Counted from the stretch's first letter, positions 39,151 to 49,014 are shown. The stretch: DNA of 64,000 nt from Pseudoteredinibacter isoporae (GCF_011602085.1 NZ_JAAONY010000001.1:1975010-2039009), one strand, 5' to 3'. Notes: generated by a model not told the origin, from the sequence alone. Program-made: numbers and translations.

Positions 39151-41037
39151 ATGAACACTATCCAGCCGTTTAATATCCGGAATATTCGCGACATCCAAAA
39201 CATTGAGTCTGTGCCTTTGTCGGAACAACAGTTACCGGTGAGCAGCTATGAGGTTTTTAAACGATCTGCGGAGCGCTACCGGGACCGAATTGCCTTGCGC
39301 TATCTGGAATCGATTAAGCCGGATATTGTTGAGCACAGTTTTACCTATCCTGATTTGTTGGGGATCATCCATCAAACCGCGAATGCCTTCGTTCATTTGG
39401 GCGCGAGTGTCGACAAGCCTGTCTCTATGCTTCTGGAGAATGTGCCCCAGGCACATTTTACAATCTGGGGCGCCGAGGCGGGGGCTTGTGTGAACCCGAT
39501 CAATCCGCTGCTGGACATCGAACATATCTGCGCGGTGCTCAATGAAGCCAGAACCCATGTTCTCGTGTTGTCTTCCCAGCACGTTGCCGCCTTAAATGAT
39601 ATTAAGGCACAAGTGCCCCGTCTGAAAGCTGCCTTGACAGTGGGGGTGAGCGAAGCGGAACTTGCTTCTTTAACCGTTGAAGGCTTGCATGTTGACGATT
39701 TTGATCGCTGCATCGCTGAGTTTTCTTCTGCGCAGTTGAATGTGAAGGCGCCCGTTGGTGAACAACGTGCGTCTCTGTTCCATACGGGCGGCACAACGGG
39801 TGTGCCCAAACTTGCGCCCCATAGCCACTTTAATGAAGTGGTGAATGCCTGGCAGTTTGGCGGCAGTGTCAATCTTACAGAACAGGATGTCGGTTTATGT
39901 GTCCTGCCCATGTTTCATGTCAATGCGGTGTTTATTACCGGCCTGGCGCCGTTTATGGTTGGTGCTGAAGTGGTTTTAGCGACCGAAAACGGTTATCGAA
40001 ATGCCGATGTGCAGGAAGCGTTTTGGGAAATCATCGAACGTTATCGAGCCAGTTATTTCAGTACGGTTCCCACCATTGTTCACGATTTATTGCAGCTTCC
40101 CTCGAACCATTATGATTTAAGCAGTCTGCGTTTTGCTGGCTGTGGTGCGGCGCCATTGTCTCGAGAAGTGATGCGTCGTTTTGAAAGAAAAACCGGTTTG
40201 CGCCTGTTGGAAGGTTATGGTCTTACGGAAAGTACAGCGGTCAGTACCATTCATGCGCCGGGTATTGAACAGCGAGTCGGAGCAGTTGGTTTGCGAATGC
40301 CCTATATGCAGATCAAGATCGCACAACGTCAGGAGAATGGTGAGTATCTGGATTGCCCGGCTGGTAGTCTGGGTTCGGTGTTGATTAAAGGGCCCAATGT
40401 GTTTTCCGGTTACACCGATCCTAAAAAGAATGTTGATATCTGGGTCCACGGTGATTGGTTGGATACCGGAGATTTGGGGTATCTGGATGAGGATGAATAT
40501 CTCTGGCTTTCCGGGCGCAGCAAAGATTTGATCATTCGCGGCGGCCACAATATTGACCCGCTGATGATTGAAGATGCGTTCTATAAACACGATGCCATTG
40601 CGGTGGTTGCGGCGGTAGGAAAGCCCGATGCTCGGGTAGGCGAGTTGCCGGTTGTCTACGTGCAATTAAAAGCGGGAATTGATATTAGCGGGCAGGAATT
40701 ACTGAGTTTTGCCCAGGGCAATATCAGTGAGCGCGCGGCCATTCCTAAAGAGCTTCATATTGTCGATAAAATTCCAACAACTGCGGTGGGCAAGGTGTTC
40801 AAACCGGATTTACATCGAGACATCGCCGCCAAGGTGGTGGCAGAAAATCTGCGCTCCTTGCACATTCAAGGGCAAGTCACTGTCTGCGATGATGCGAGCG
40901 CCGGTTTTCGGGTCGAGGTGTTTATTGCGGAGAATGCCGAGCTGGAGGCGAAGCTCACACGTAAATTGGAGGAATATTCCTTCGCGTATTGTCTCATCAA
41001 TGAAGCGGCACCTGTTCAGAATCGCAGAGCGGTATGA
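39151..41037 (+). CDS. Acyl-CoA synthetase (AMP-dependent)
   Basis: The 628-residue enzyme would activate a carboxylic acid to its CoA thioester via an acyl-adenylate. The AMP-binding motif LFHTGGTTGVPK is at about residue 210, followed by LEGYGLTEST, DWLDTGDLGYLDEDEYLWL, SGRSKDLIIRGGHNI and the C-terminal catalytic Lys region PTTAVGKVFKPDLHR. It resembles the AMP-binding PRK07529-type group. Directly downstream lie a GntP-type permease and an enoyl-CoA hydratase, forming an apparent uptake-activation-hydration cluster. Substrate is unknown. Confidence 0.92.
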   Translation: MNTIQPFNIRNIRDIQNIESVPLSEQQLPVSSYEVFKRSAERYRDRIALRYLESIKPDIVEHSFTYPDLLGIIHQTANAFVHLGASVDKPVSMLLENVPQAHFTIWGAEAGACVNPINPLLDIEHICAVLNEARTHVLVLSSQHVAALNDIKAQVPRLKAALTVGVSEAELASLTVEGLHVDDFDRCIAEFSSAQLNVKAPVGEQRASLFHTGGTTGVPKLAPHSHFNEVVNAWQFGGSVNLTEQDVGLCVLPMFHVNAVFITGLAPFMVGAEVVLATENGYRNADVQEAFWEIIERYRASYFSTVPTIVHDLLQLPSNHYDLSSLRFAGCGAAPLSREVMRRFERKTGLRLLEGYGLTESTAVSTIHAPGIEQRVGAVGLRMPYMQIKIAQRQENGEYLDCPAGSLGSVLIKGPNVFSGYTDPKKNVDIWVHGDWLDTGDLGYLDEDEYLWLSGRSKDLIIRGGHNIDPLMIEDAFYKHDAIAVVAAVGKPDARVGELPVVYVQLKAGIDISGQELLSFAQGNISERAAIPKELHIVDKIPTTAVGKVFKPDLHRDIAAKVVAENLRSLHIQGQVTVCDDASAGFRVEVFIAENAELEAKLTRKLEEYSFAYCLINEAAPVQNRRAV

Positions 41038-41086
41038 TGCTGCTGGACGATGTCAGCGAATGGGTAAGAAATAAAAAGGGCACGAT

Positions 41087-42463
41087 ATGTTAGCGTACAT
41101 TGGATTGATTGCCAGCGTTGCTTTGTTGATTTACCTGGCGCTGCGCGGTGTCAATATTATTTTGGCTTCACTGATCTGTTCGTTGTTGGTGGTGTTGAGT
41201 AACCAGCTCTCCATCGCGGAAAGTTTTACCGTGTTTTATCCCTTGGGCAAACTCGGAGCGTTTACCTTTGCAGGTAAATTCTTTTTGCTGTTTGCCTGTG
41301 GTGCTATGTTCGGGCGCGTAATGGGTGAAAGTGGCGCGGCTTCCGCGATTGCTTTGAGCTTGAGTCGTCGCCTGGGGGCACAGCGAGCGCTGTGGATTAC
41401 GGTTCTGGCTTGTGCCTTACTTACCTATGGCGGTGTTGTGGTATTTGTGGTGATGTTTACCATGTATCCCTTGGGATTGAAGTTATTGCAGGAAGCAAAT
41501 CTGCCAAAACGATTATTCTGTGCCGCGCTGGCTTTGGGCAGCGGTACATTCACCTTAACGGCTTTGCCGGGTACACCGTCTATTCATAACGTGATTCCAT
41601 CATTGGCTTTGGGGACAGATCTGTACGCTGGCGCGTGGTATGGGCTCGCAGGTAGTGTAATCATGTTTACTCTGGGCATGTGGTATTTGGAGCGCCAAAG
41701 AAAACTGGCACAGGAGCGGGGTGAACGTTTTGAGCCCAATGCACGAGACCTGCAAATGCAACAAGACAGTCGTATGGACTCCTTGTCCTGGAAAAAAGCA
41801 CTGATCCCCATGCTGGTAGTGATCGGCCTGATTGTTTCGCCGCGTTTATGTTTGACGTTATTCGGGGGAGAAGTTCTCGAAGGTACCGGCCTATTGGCGC
41901 AGTGCTTACAGTTTGCCACTCAACAGTCGGTATTGTGGCCCAGCTTTTCGTTGTTGCTGGGGAGCATTGTGGTGTTGTTAATGTTTTCCTCGGTGCGTTC
42001 ACGTTCATTGTCTCTGTTGGGCGCTGGCGCCGAGGATTCGATCATGCCTCTGATTAATACCGCTGCGGTGATTGGTTTTGGTGGCGTTGTGACCAGTACG
42101 ATGGGCTTCAGTCAGTTCTCCAAATTTATGCTGAATTCCTCACTGCCACCTCTGTTGTCCATGTTTTTCTCCATCAGTTTGATGTCGGGTATCGTGGGTT
42201 CCGCGTCAGGTGGCTTGCAGATATTTATGGAAACCATGGCGCCGCATTTTCTGGCATTGGGCATTGATGCGGGGACATTGCATCGTTTGGCTGCCATGGC
42301 GAGTGGCGGTTTGGATTCATTGCCTCACAGTGGCGCCATTGTCGCCATGTTCACCATCACAGGTTTGACCCATAAACAGGCCTATAAAGACGTTGCCGTG
42401 ATCACGGTGGTGATTCCCATTATCGCTACTCTCGGGACGATGGCATTGGCCGGAATATTCTAG
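41087..42463 (+). CDS. GntP-family carboxylate permease
   Basis: A 458-residue inner membrane protein with about 12 hydrophobic segments. GntP-family signs are ACGAMFGRVMGESGAA, the loop GTFTLTALPGTPSIHNVIP, and LDSLPHSGAIVAMFTITGLTH near the C-terminus. Family members import gluconate and other hydroxy- or keto-acids with protons. It lies 49 bases after the acyl-CoA synthetase gene, so it probably imports the acid that enzyme activates. Confidence 0.88.
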   Translation: MLAYIGLIASVALLIYLALRGVNIILASLICSLLVVLSNQLSIAESFTVFYPLGKLGAFTFAGKFFLLFACGAMFGRVMGESGAASAIALSLSRRLGAQRALWITVLACALLTYGGVVVFVVMFTMYPLGLKLLQEANLPKRLFCAALALGSGTFTLTALPGTPSIHNVIPSLALGTDLYAGAWYGLAGSVIMFTLGMWYLERQRKLAQERGERFEPNARDLQMQQDSRMDSLSWKKALIPMLVVIGLIVSPRLCLTLFGGEVLEGTGLLAQCLQFATQQSVLWPSFSLLLGSIVVLLMFSSVRSRSLSLLGAGAEDSIMPLINTAAVIGFGGVVTSTMGFSQFSKFMLNSSLPPLLSMFFSISLMSGIVGSASGGLQIFMETMAPHFLALGIDAGTLHRLAAMASGGLDSLPHSGAIVAMFTITGLTHKQAYKDVAVITVVIPIIATLGTMALAGIF

Positions 42464-42562
42464 GGTGTTTCTTCAGCAGTGTGCCTCTTCAGTAATGTTA
42501 TGTGCAGCAAAAGGACGAAAGAAACGGAAAGCTTAAAAAGGAAAACAAACAAAGGAAGAAAA

Positions 42563-43366
42563 ATGGAAAAAGTTCTGTTTGAGAAAGAAGGGCACATTGC
42601 CGTTGTAAAATTGAATCGACCAGATGTGCGCAACGCCATCTGCCCTGAGATGATTGTCCGTTTGTGTGAAATCTGGGATGAGATTAAACACAATAAACAC
42701 ATTCGGGTCGCAATCGTAACAAGCTCGGAGGATGGTATTTTTTGTTCTGGCGCCGATCTTGGCCGTTACATCACCTTGCTGAATGGTCGTCCGGCAGAAG
42801 ATCAATGGGATCAAAAAATTCTGGACGATGAGAGTGTGGCCAAAAGAGCCTTCCTGCGAGATATGGATGTTGGTAAACCGGTAATTGCGGCCATTAATGG
42901 TCATGCCATCGCCGGAGGGATGGAAATTGTTCACGGTACCGATTTGCGGGTTGCCAGTGAAACCGCGTTGTTCGGTTTACAGGAAGCCAAATGGGGTATT
43001 TTTCCAGCAGGGGCTTCGACAGTGCGTTTACCTGAGCAAATTCCTTATGTAAAAGCCATGGAAATGCTCCTGACGGGTGAGCTGTATTCTGCGCTTGAGC
43101 TGCACCAATGTGGTTTTTTTAACTACTGTGTGCCCGAGAAAGAAGTTTTTACAAAGGCCTGGTGCCTGGCAGAGAAAATCGCTCGCAATGCCCCTATTGC
43201 GGTGCAAGCCATTCGACGCTCTGTTCGCAGTAGCCGTGGTTTGAGTCTGCAAGAAGCGCTGGACCAGGAGTTCGAGATCGCAATGCCGGTGTTCAGAACC
43301 AAAGATGCCCAGGAAGGGCCCAGATCCTTTTTGGAAAAGAGAAACCCTGTTTATATCGGTGAATGA
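42563..43366 (+). CDS. Enoyl-CoA hydratase/isomerase (crotonase family)
   Basis: The 267-residue enzyme has the crotonase oxyanion motifs CSGADLGRY and NGHAIAGGMEIVHGTDL; the Glu in GGMEI and the Glu in LQEAKWGIFPAGA match the two catalytic glutamates of hydratases, so activity is likely. GGAAGAAAA precedes the ATG at 42563; upstream in-frame codons are Lys-rich and not family-like. It completes the acyl-CoA synthetase/permease cluster and probably hydrates or isomerises the unsaturated CoA ester. Confidence 0.9.
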   Translation: MEKVLFEKEGHIAVVKLNRPDVRNAICPEMIVRLCEIWDEIKHNKHIRVAIVTSSEDGIFCSGADLGRYITLLNGRPAEDQWDQKILDDESVAKRAFLRDMDVGKPVIAAINGHAIAGGMEIVHGTDLRVASETALFGLQEAKWGIFPAGASTVRLPEQIPYVKAMEMLLTGELYSALELHQCGFFNYCVPEKEVFTKAWCLAEKIARNAPIAVQAIRRSVRSSRGLSLQEALDQEFEIAMPVFRTKDAQEGPRSFLEKRNPVYIGE

Positions 43367-43669
43367 GGGTTGCTTGACGGATCATTCCCCAGCAGTGAGC
43401 TGAACAGTTAAAAGGGAAAGGGCCCAGCCAGTAGGGCGCTCAAAAGGCTTCGGGTGCACAAAAAGAGAACAATTTGTGGTCAAGGCCGTGTCCAAATGGG
43501 TGGCTTTTGCTAACAAACTCCCTTTCCCTGAAGGCATATGCCTGATTTATCTCAATTAATAATAAAAATAGTTCTTATTCCTACTTGCTTGAGCAATTAC
43601 TTTCAGTATACTCGCCGCCAAGTTAGCGGGGCGCAGATCCTGCTTAATGAATCGAATGGGGACGAGAAT
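43367..43669. other. Intergenic region with weak Fur-like site
   Basis: This 303-base gap precedes a TonB receptor gene. AATAAAAATAGTTCTTATT (43561-43579) matches 12 of 19 positions of the Fur consensus, a weak site. A perfect 12-bp palindrome AGGCATATGCCT lies at 43532-43543. No gene was seen. Confidence 0.45.
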
Positions 43670-45826
43670 ATGAAGAAATCAGTATTGGGTATGGCTATTT
43701 TGCTGGCCAACCAAGCTGTTATGGCGGCGGATTCCAAGGCCAAACTGGAAGAAGTAACCATCATCGGTAATCCTGAGGAGGCCCAGCTTATCCCGGGTTC
43801 CGCTCATGTTATTGGTGAACAAGAACTGGAAAAATTCGAATTTACCGATATCAATCGCATTGTTCGTCAGGTGCCTGGTGTGTATCTCCAGGAAGAGGAC
43901 GGCTTTGGTTTGCGCCCGAATATTGGTATACGCGGTGCGGTCGGTGAGCGTTCCAGCAAAATCAATTTGATGGAAGACGGTGTATTGATCGCGCCGGCAC
44001 CTTACTCCGCGCCATCGGCCTATTACTTCCCGACGGCTGGCCGCATGAGTTCTGTTGAGGTTCTCAAGGGTGCTGAAACCTTGCGTCAGGGGCCTGCGAC
44101 GGTGGGCGGTGCGGTTAACCTGATTTCTACTCGTATTCCTGAGCAAACCAGCGGCAGTGTCAACGCTGAAGCCGGTGAAGATGGTGCATTCCGAGTGCAC
44201 GCCAATTACGGTTATGTTGAAGAGCAATTTGCGTTTTTGCTGGAAACCCATCAGCAGGGCAATGACGGCTTTAAAAATATCGATCGCAGCAGCCGTGATA
44301 CCGGTTTTTATATCGAAGATTATCTGGCCAAGGTTCGCGTGAACAGCGATCCTTCTGCTGAGTTTTATCAGCAGCTGGATATCAAGGTGCAATACAGTGA
44401 AGAGCTGTCGGACGAAACCTATCTGGGCCTGACCGATAAAGATTTTACCGCCGCACCGGATCGTCGTTACGGCTTGAGCAAACTGGATGAAATGAACACT
44501 CGCCATTCCGGTGTGCAACTGCGCCACCATATCGAGTTTAATTCTGATTTGTCTCTGACCACCACAGCTTATCAGAACAAGTTCAAGCGTGATTGGTTTA
44601 AAGTGAAAGGTGTGGGCGGTTTGATTGACGATGTGAATGCTGGCAACAGCAACGCAGCCAATGCCCAGGCGATTCTGGATGGCACCGCTGATGCGGATGG
44701 CATTGCAGTCAAACACAATAACCGCAAGTACACCAGTGAAGGCATTCAGTTCAAAGTGGATTGGGTTGTAGCGAATCACCAGATCGAAATGGGCGCTCGT
44801 TACCATCAAGACGATGTTGACCGTCATCAGCCGGAAGAAATATTCAATCAGCGCAATGGGGAGTTGGTGTTTGATTATGTGAAGCAGCCAAGCTCCAGCA
44901 ACAACCGTGTTGAAGATGCGGAAGCCATCGCTCTGCACATTATGGATGTGTGGTCTGTAACCGATGAGCTGAAGTTGAATCTGGGTTTGCGTTACGAAGA
45001 CATCGAAACCTCTCAAACTCGTTATGGCAACAATGAACGCACGGAGATTGCATCGACCCGCAGTAATCAGGTCGATGAGTTGCTGTACAGCGCCGGTGTG
45101 ACCTATGAACTGAATGATCAGGTCACGTTGTTGGCCGGTGTGCATTCCGGTTTTGCACCTACGTCTCCAAGCTCGCGCGAGAATATCGAGCCTGAAACCA
45201 GCACCAACTATGAAGCCGGTATTCGCTTGACCGGTGAGGACGCGAAAGCTTCTGTGATTGCTTTCTTCAGTGATTACGAGAGCACCGTAACCAACTGTAC
45301 GGTGAACCGCCCCTGTGGTGATCAAACCTCTGGCTCCGAGAGCGAGGGCGAATCCGAAGTGAAGGGTGTCGAGGTAACGGTAGATAGCCACTTGTATCGT
45401 GACGAACAGGTTTTTGTTCCGATTTCAATGAGCTACACCTACACCGATGCCGAGATTACGGACCCCAAAGACAGTGGCAATCAAGTGGGCGATTTATACG
45501 AGTATCTGCCTAAGAACACGTTCAGTGCGCAGATTGGTTATGAGTTGGCCAGTGGTTGGAACAGTTATCTGAGTGTGTCCTATGTTGATGAAATGTGCAC
45601 CGACAGTAGCCTTTGTGGCCGCAATGATTTGGATCAGCGCTTTGCATTTACGGACCAATATTGGGTAACCGACTTCTCAACGCATTACCCTCTGAACAAA
45701 GATACGCAATTGTATTTGAAGGTGGATAACATCTTTGATGAGCGCGCAATTGTGTCTCGCAATCCAGATGGCGCGCGCCCTAATAAGCCGCGTACGGCAC
45801 TGATCGGTGTGAATTGGAATTTCTAG
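43670..45826 (+). CDS. TonB-dependent receptor, FecA-like
   Basis: The protein (718 residues) has a signal peptide MKKSVLGMAILLANQAVMAA, a plug with RIVRQVPGVYLQEEDGFG and NIGIRGAVGERSSKINLMEDG, followed by APYSAPSAYYFP, a feature of the FecA/iron-dicitrate-like receptors, and a barrel ending in ALIGVNWNF. There is no N-terminal STN domain, so no transmembrane sigma signalling. The ATG at 43670 is chosen for the signal peptide; upstream codons to 43538 are not family-like. A terminator follows. Ferric citrate or a related siderophore is a plausible ligand. Confidence 0.9.
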   Translation: MKKSVLGMAILLANQAVMAADSKAKLEEVTIIGNPEEAQLIPGSAHVIGEQELEKFEFTDINRIVRQVPGVYLQEEDGFGLRPNIGIRGAVGERSSKINLMEDGVLIAPAPYSAPSAYYFPTAGRMSSVEVLKGAETLRQGPATVGGAVNLISTRIPEQTSGSVNAEAGEDGAFRVHANYGYVEEQFAFLLETHQQGNDGFKNIDRSSRDTGFYIEDYLAKVRVNSDPSAEFYQQLDIKVQYSEELSDETYLGLTDKDFTAAPDRRYGLSKLDEMNTRHSGVQLRHHIEFNSDLSLTTTAYQNKFKRDWFKVKGVGGLIDDVNAGNSNAANAQAILDGTADADGIAVKHNNRKYTSEGIQFKVDWVVANHQIEMGARYHQDDVDRHQPEEIFNQRNGELVFDYVKQPSSSNNRVEDAEAIALHIMDVWSVTDELKLNLGLRYEDIETSQTRYGNNERTEIASTRSNQVDELLYSAGVTYELNDQVTLLAGVHSGFAPTSPSSRENIEPETSTNYEAGIRLTGEDAKASVIAFFSDYESTVTNCTVNRPCGDQTSGSESEGESEVKGVEVTVDSHLYRDEQVFVPISMSYTYTDAEITDPKDSGNQVGDLYEYLPKNTFSAQIGYELASGWNSYLSVSYVDEMCTDSSLCGRNDLDQRFAFTDQYWVTDFSTHYPLNKDTQLYLKVDNIFDERAIVSRNPDGARPNKPRTALIGVNWNF

Positions 45827-45847
45827 TTCTGATCCACCGTGATTAAC

Positions 45848-45878
45848 AAAAAAGGCGGGCAATAGCCCGCCTTTTTTG
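45848..45878 (+). terminator. Intrinsic terminator
   Basis: AAAAGGCGGGC pairs with GCCCGCCTTTT around AATA, with A and T runs on both sides. It ends the FecA-like receptor transcript. Confidence 0.92.
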
Positions 45879-46022
45879 TGCATGACAGTTTGTCGATACC
45901 TTAATTCTTGTACTTGTATAGAGGCCAGGGCTGGTAGAGAATGCCTGACCAATTAAACATCACTGGTGCTTGCAGGTGTTGGCCGGGTAAACCTAATTTT
46001 GCAAGGGGCTATAGTTAGATCT

Positions 46023-46916
46023 ATGCTTGGTAGGTCTAATCATTCAACATCGATCCCTGATGATGTCATTCTGCTGGGGCTGAATTTAGCTGGTACATTG
46101 ATGAGTACGGATTCAAAAGATGAGCTGCTAAGCCAATTGCATATCGCCAAACAAAGAGCCGAGGAGTTGGCGCACATGCTGGCGACAATGGGGCATGAGG
46201 TCAAAACCCCTTTGGGCATTGCTGTGACGGCGGCGTCCAATCTGGAACTGAAAGCCCGAAGGATGCAGCAAGATTACAAGGCCGGCAAGATGACCCAGCA
46301 CAGCCTGGAAACATTTCTCGCACTGGTTACTGAATCCGCAGGTATTCTGCAGGCCAATACCCAGCGTGCCAATGCTCTGATGGATAGCTTTAAACGGATG
46401 GCCATTGATCAGGCCCAAGAGCGTGTCCGCTCCGTCGAACTGGCGGACTATTTTGAGCAACTCAAAATGAGTTTGTTTCCCGCCTTGAGAGAAGCTCGCT
46501 GCGAGTTAAAGATTGTTTGCGATCAAGAGCTGCGACTCTCTACTTGCCCGGGAGCCTTTACACAGCTGCTCAGCAATCTGATCATGAATGCTATTCAGCA
46601 TGCTAGAGTGCCCGGCAAACCGCTCGCTATTCAACTCAAAACCCAAATACAAAATGCCGATGCAGAAAGCCCACAGGGCGGAGTGCTGATTGAGTTGAGT
46701 GACAATGGTGCAGGTATGAGCCCGGAGGTCAGAGCCAAAGCCTTCGACAGTTTTTACACAACCGCCAGTGAGCATGGTGGAAGTGGTTTGGGGCTCAGTA
46801 TTGTGGCGGAATTATTGAAGCGTCCATTAATGGGTTCAATCGACTGTGAGTCCCAATTGGGTAAAGGCAGCGATTTCAAAATCTTCCTTCCGAATCTGGC
46901 TGTGAACGAAAATTAA
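46023..46916 (+). CDS. Cytosolic sensor histidine kinase without membrane domain
   Basis: The 297-residue protein has a short N-terminal coiled coil (DELLSQLHIAKQRAEELAHML), HisKA with MGHEVKTPLGIAVT (acceptor His), and HATPase motifs NLIMNAIQHA, SDNGAGM and HGGSGLGLSIVAELL. No sensor or membrane segment is present, so it may sense a cytosolic signal or dock onto another protein. No response regulator gene is adjacent. The start is uncertain (ATG 46023, ATG 46101 or GTG 45966); none has a good Shine-Dalgarno sequence. Confidence 0.82.
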   Translation: MLGRSNHSTSIPDDVILLGLNLAGTLMSTDSKDELLSQLHIAKQRAEELAHMLATMGHEVKTPLGIAVTAASNLELKARRMQQDYKAGKMTQHSLETFLALVTESAGILQANTQRANALMDSFKRMAIDQAQERVRSVELADYFEQLKMSLFPALREARCELKIVCDQELRLSTCPGAFTQLLSNLIMNAIQHARVPGKPLAIQLKTQIQNADAESPQGGVLIELSDNGAGMSPEVRAKAFDSFYTTASEHGGSGLGLSIVAELLKRPLMGSIDCESQLGKGSDFKIFLPNLAVNEN

Positions 46917-47035
46917 ACAGCGCCATTGTTGAGCTGCTGCACTATTTCCTGCTCTCTTGTAAGCCCCTAAACGAAAGCACTTGCAGCTGCAACATGGCCT
47001 GTTATTCTCCCTCTTTTGCTTTTGAGGGAATTACC

Positions 47036-48463
47036 ATGTCAGCTCAGTTTCCAGCCTTTCAGTCCATCGCACTGGTGAAGGAAATTGAATCCCCGGAAAA
47101 CCCTGGTGGTTTGGAAAAACGCGTCGCTCTGATACCTGAAGATGTTGCCAAGCTGGTGGCAGCGGGTCGCGAGGTTTATGTTGAGCATGGTGCTGGCGAA
47201 GGCGTTGGTTTCAGTGATCAGGAGTATCTCGACCAGGGTGCGATTATGCAAAGCGCCGAAGAAATCTATGTGAACAAGGATTTGATCATCAAGTTCAAGG
47301 GGCCGTCTCTGGAATCTATCAAAGTGATGCGTCCAGGCACCACTTTGTTTTGCATGGCACATTTTCATTCCTATCCTGATCGCGCTCAGTTATTGGCCGA
47401 CCAGCGCATCAATGTGATCGCGATGGAAGAAATTCTGGAATCACCTAAGCGTCAGTCCGATGCCTCTATTATCGGCCGCACTGCGATGAACAAGGCGCTC
47501 AGCCCTTATATGGCTGATAACAGCATTGGTTCGCTCAATGTGAAGGTTTTGGGGTGGTCTGAGTGTTTGGGGGCTGCGGTTCGACGGGCGGGTAACCGGG
47601 ATCCGCGTTCTCTGCAGCTGCTCAATGCGGACATTGCTACTGCGGATCTTGAACTCAGTCGCAATAACAGTCTGTATGTTTATGACAGTAGAATTCTGCA
47701 GCGCCAGGGTTTGATCGCCAGCCTGCAAAAAGCTGGTGAGGGCGTATTGGACCTGGCGGAATTTGAAGGTGAGCATGGTGAACAAGCAGTTGCGGAGTAC
47801 CGCAAGAGCCACCCACCTCGTGAGTTTGGGCTGCGTCGCATTCAATGCCTGCACGAAACCGGCATGGCCGGTGCCCGCTATGGCTTGAAGCTGCTGGCTG
47901 AGAATAAACCGGAGCTCGACATCAAAGACGCCAAAGTGGCCGTTCTCGGTTATGGCAATGTCGGGCAGGGCGCGATTCACGCGTTGCATGATCAAGGGGT
48001 CAAAACCATTCATGTGCTGGGGCGCACCCACACCAGCAAAGGCCGCATTGATTACTGGTTGAACGATATTGATCTGGTTGTGAATGGCGCTGAACAGCCA
48101 CCGCATTTGCGCGGCATTAATTTTCTGGTGAGCAATTCCCACCTTAAGAATCTGGTGCCCGATGGATCGGTGGTCATTGATCTCGTTGGGGGTAGCCCGA
48201 CAAATCGCAGCCCAGTGGAGGCGGTGGAGTCCTGTACGTTCCTGACCGACCCGCATTTTGAGCGCGATGGCGTGACCGTATCCTCCCTCTGGGGCTGGCC
48301 AATGATGGGCATGATGCGTGAAACCGCTATTCGTTACTCCGGGCAGATTGCCGATGTGCTTCTGGGGACTGAACAGCTTTGTAAAGGCTTGGCTGATCTT
48401 GCGCCGGGTGTTGAACGTGCTCTGGTTTGCGGTCCTTTCCCCTCGGCCCCCTCGGAGGTTTGA
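47036..48463 (+). CDS. Saccharopine dehydrogenase-like / alanine dehydrogenase-PNT family oxidoreductase
   Basis: The 475-residue protein starts with an AlaDH/PNT N-terminal-type domain (IALVKEIESPENPGGLEKRVALIP...), the pattern shared with lysine-forming saccharopine dehydrogenases, and has a Rossmann dinucleotide loop VAVLGYGNVGQGAIHAL at about residue 300. It probably oxidises an amino-acid adduct with NAD(P). The ATG at 47036 is selected because it gives the family N-terminus. pncC begins 6 bases after its stop, so the two are likely co-transcribed. Confidence 0.82.
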   Translation: MSAQFPAFQSIALVKEIESPENPGGLEKRVALIPEDVAKLVAAGREVYVEHGAGEGVGFSDQEYLDQGAIMQSAEEIYVNKDLIIKFKGPSLESIKVMRPGTTLFCMAHFHSYPDRAQLLADQRINVIAMEEILESPKRQSDASIIGRTAMNKALSPYMADNSIGSLNVKVLGWSECLGAAVRRAGNRDPRSLQLLNADIATADLELSRNNSLYVYDSRILQRQGLIASLQKAGEGVLDLAEFEGEHGEQAVAEYRKSHPPREFGLRRIQCLHETGMAGARYGLKLLAENKPELDIKDAKVAVLGYGNVGQGAIHALHDQGVKTIHVLGRTHTSKGRIDYWLNDIDLVVNGAEQPPHLRGINFLVSNSHLKNLVPDGSVVIDLVGGSPTNRSPVEAVESCTFLTDPHFERDGVTVSSLWGWPMMGMMRETAIRYSGQIADVLLGTEQLCKGLADLAPGVERALVCGPFPSAPSEV

Positions 48464-48469
48464 TGGCGT

Positions 48470-48970
48470 ATGGCGGATTCAATCACGGCGCTGGCTAAAT
48501 CTCTAGGTGATGCTCTGCAAGACAAAGGGCTGTATATCAGCTGTGCGGAATCTTGCACCGGCGGTGGGATTGCCAGCGCTATCACCGATATCGCTGGTAG
48601 CTCAGCCTGGTTTGAATATGGATTTGTTACCTATGCTAATGAAGCAAAAACCACATTATTGGGGGTGCCTGAGGGGCTCCTGCAGGCTCATGGCGCGGTC
48701 AGTGAGGAAGTGGTCGAAGCTATGGCCGAAGGTGCTTTGCGTAAGGCCGGGGCTGATATCGCTCTAGCCAGTAGCGGCATTGCCGGACCCGGTGGTGGAA
48801 CCCCGACGAAGCCGGTGGGCACAGTATGGCTGGCTTGGGCCTGGCTGGAAGATGGACAGATTAAGTGCCGCAGCGAATGCTGTCTGTTTGAAGGGGATCG
48901 CCAAGCTGTGAGGATTAAAGCGGTTGAGCGAGCCTTGCTGCTGGCGTCTGAATTGCCGCTTTTGGGGTAG
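48470..48970 (+). CDS. pncC: Nicotinamide-nucleotide amidase (CinA C-terminal type)
   Basis: PncC deamidates nicotinamide mononucleotide to nicotinate mononucleotide, recycling NAD fragments made by DNA ligase. The 166-residue single-domain form has AESCTGGGIASAITD with the catalytic Ser and Thr, and SGIAGPGGGTPTKPVGTVW. It lies directly upstream of recA, the common Pseudomonas order (often annotated cinA). Confidence 0.95.
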   Translation: MADSITALAKSLGDALQDKGLYISCAESCTGGGIASAITDIAGSSAWFEYGFVTYANEAKTTLLGVPEGLLQAHGAVSEEVVEAMAEGALRKAGADIALASSGIAGPGGGTPTKPVGTVWLAWAWLEDGQIKCRSECCLFEGDRQAVRIKAVERALLLASELPLLG

Positions 48971-49014
48971 TTTCTTTCTTGCAAACCCGTCCAATCACAT
49001 TATTTTTGAAAAAC

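Noticed and set aside
43679..45391. 570-codon open frame antisense to the FecA-like receptor
   Set aside because: Codon-bias shadow of a clear TonB receptor gene on the other strand.
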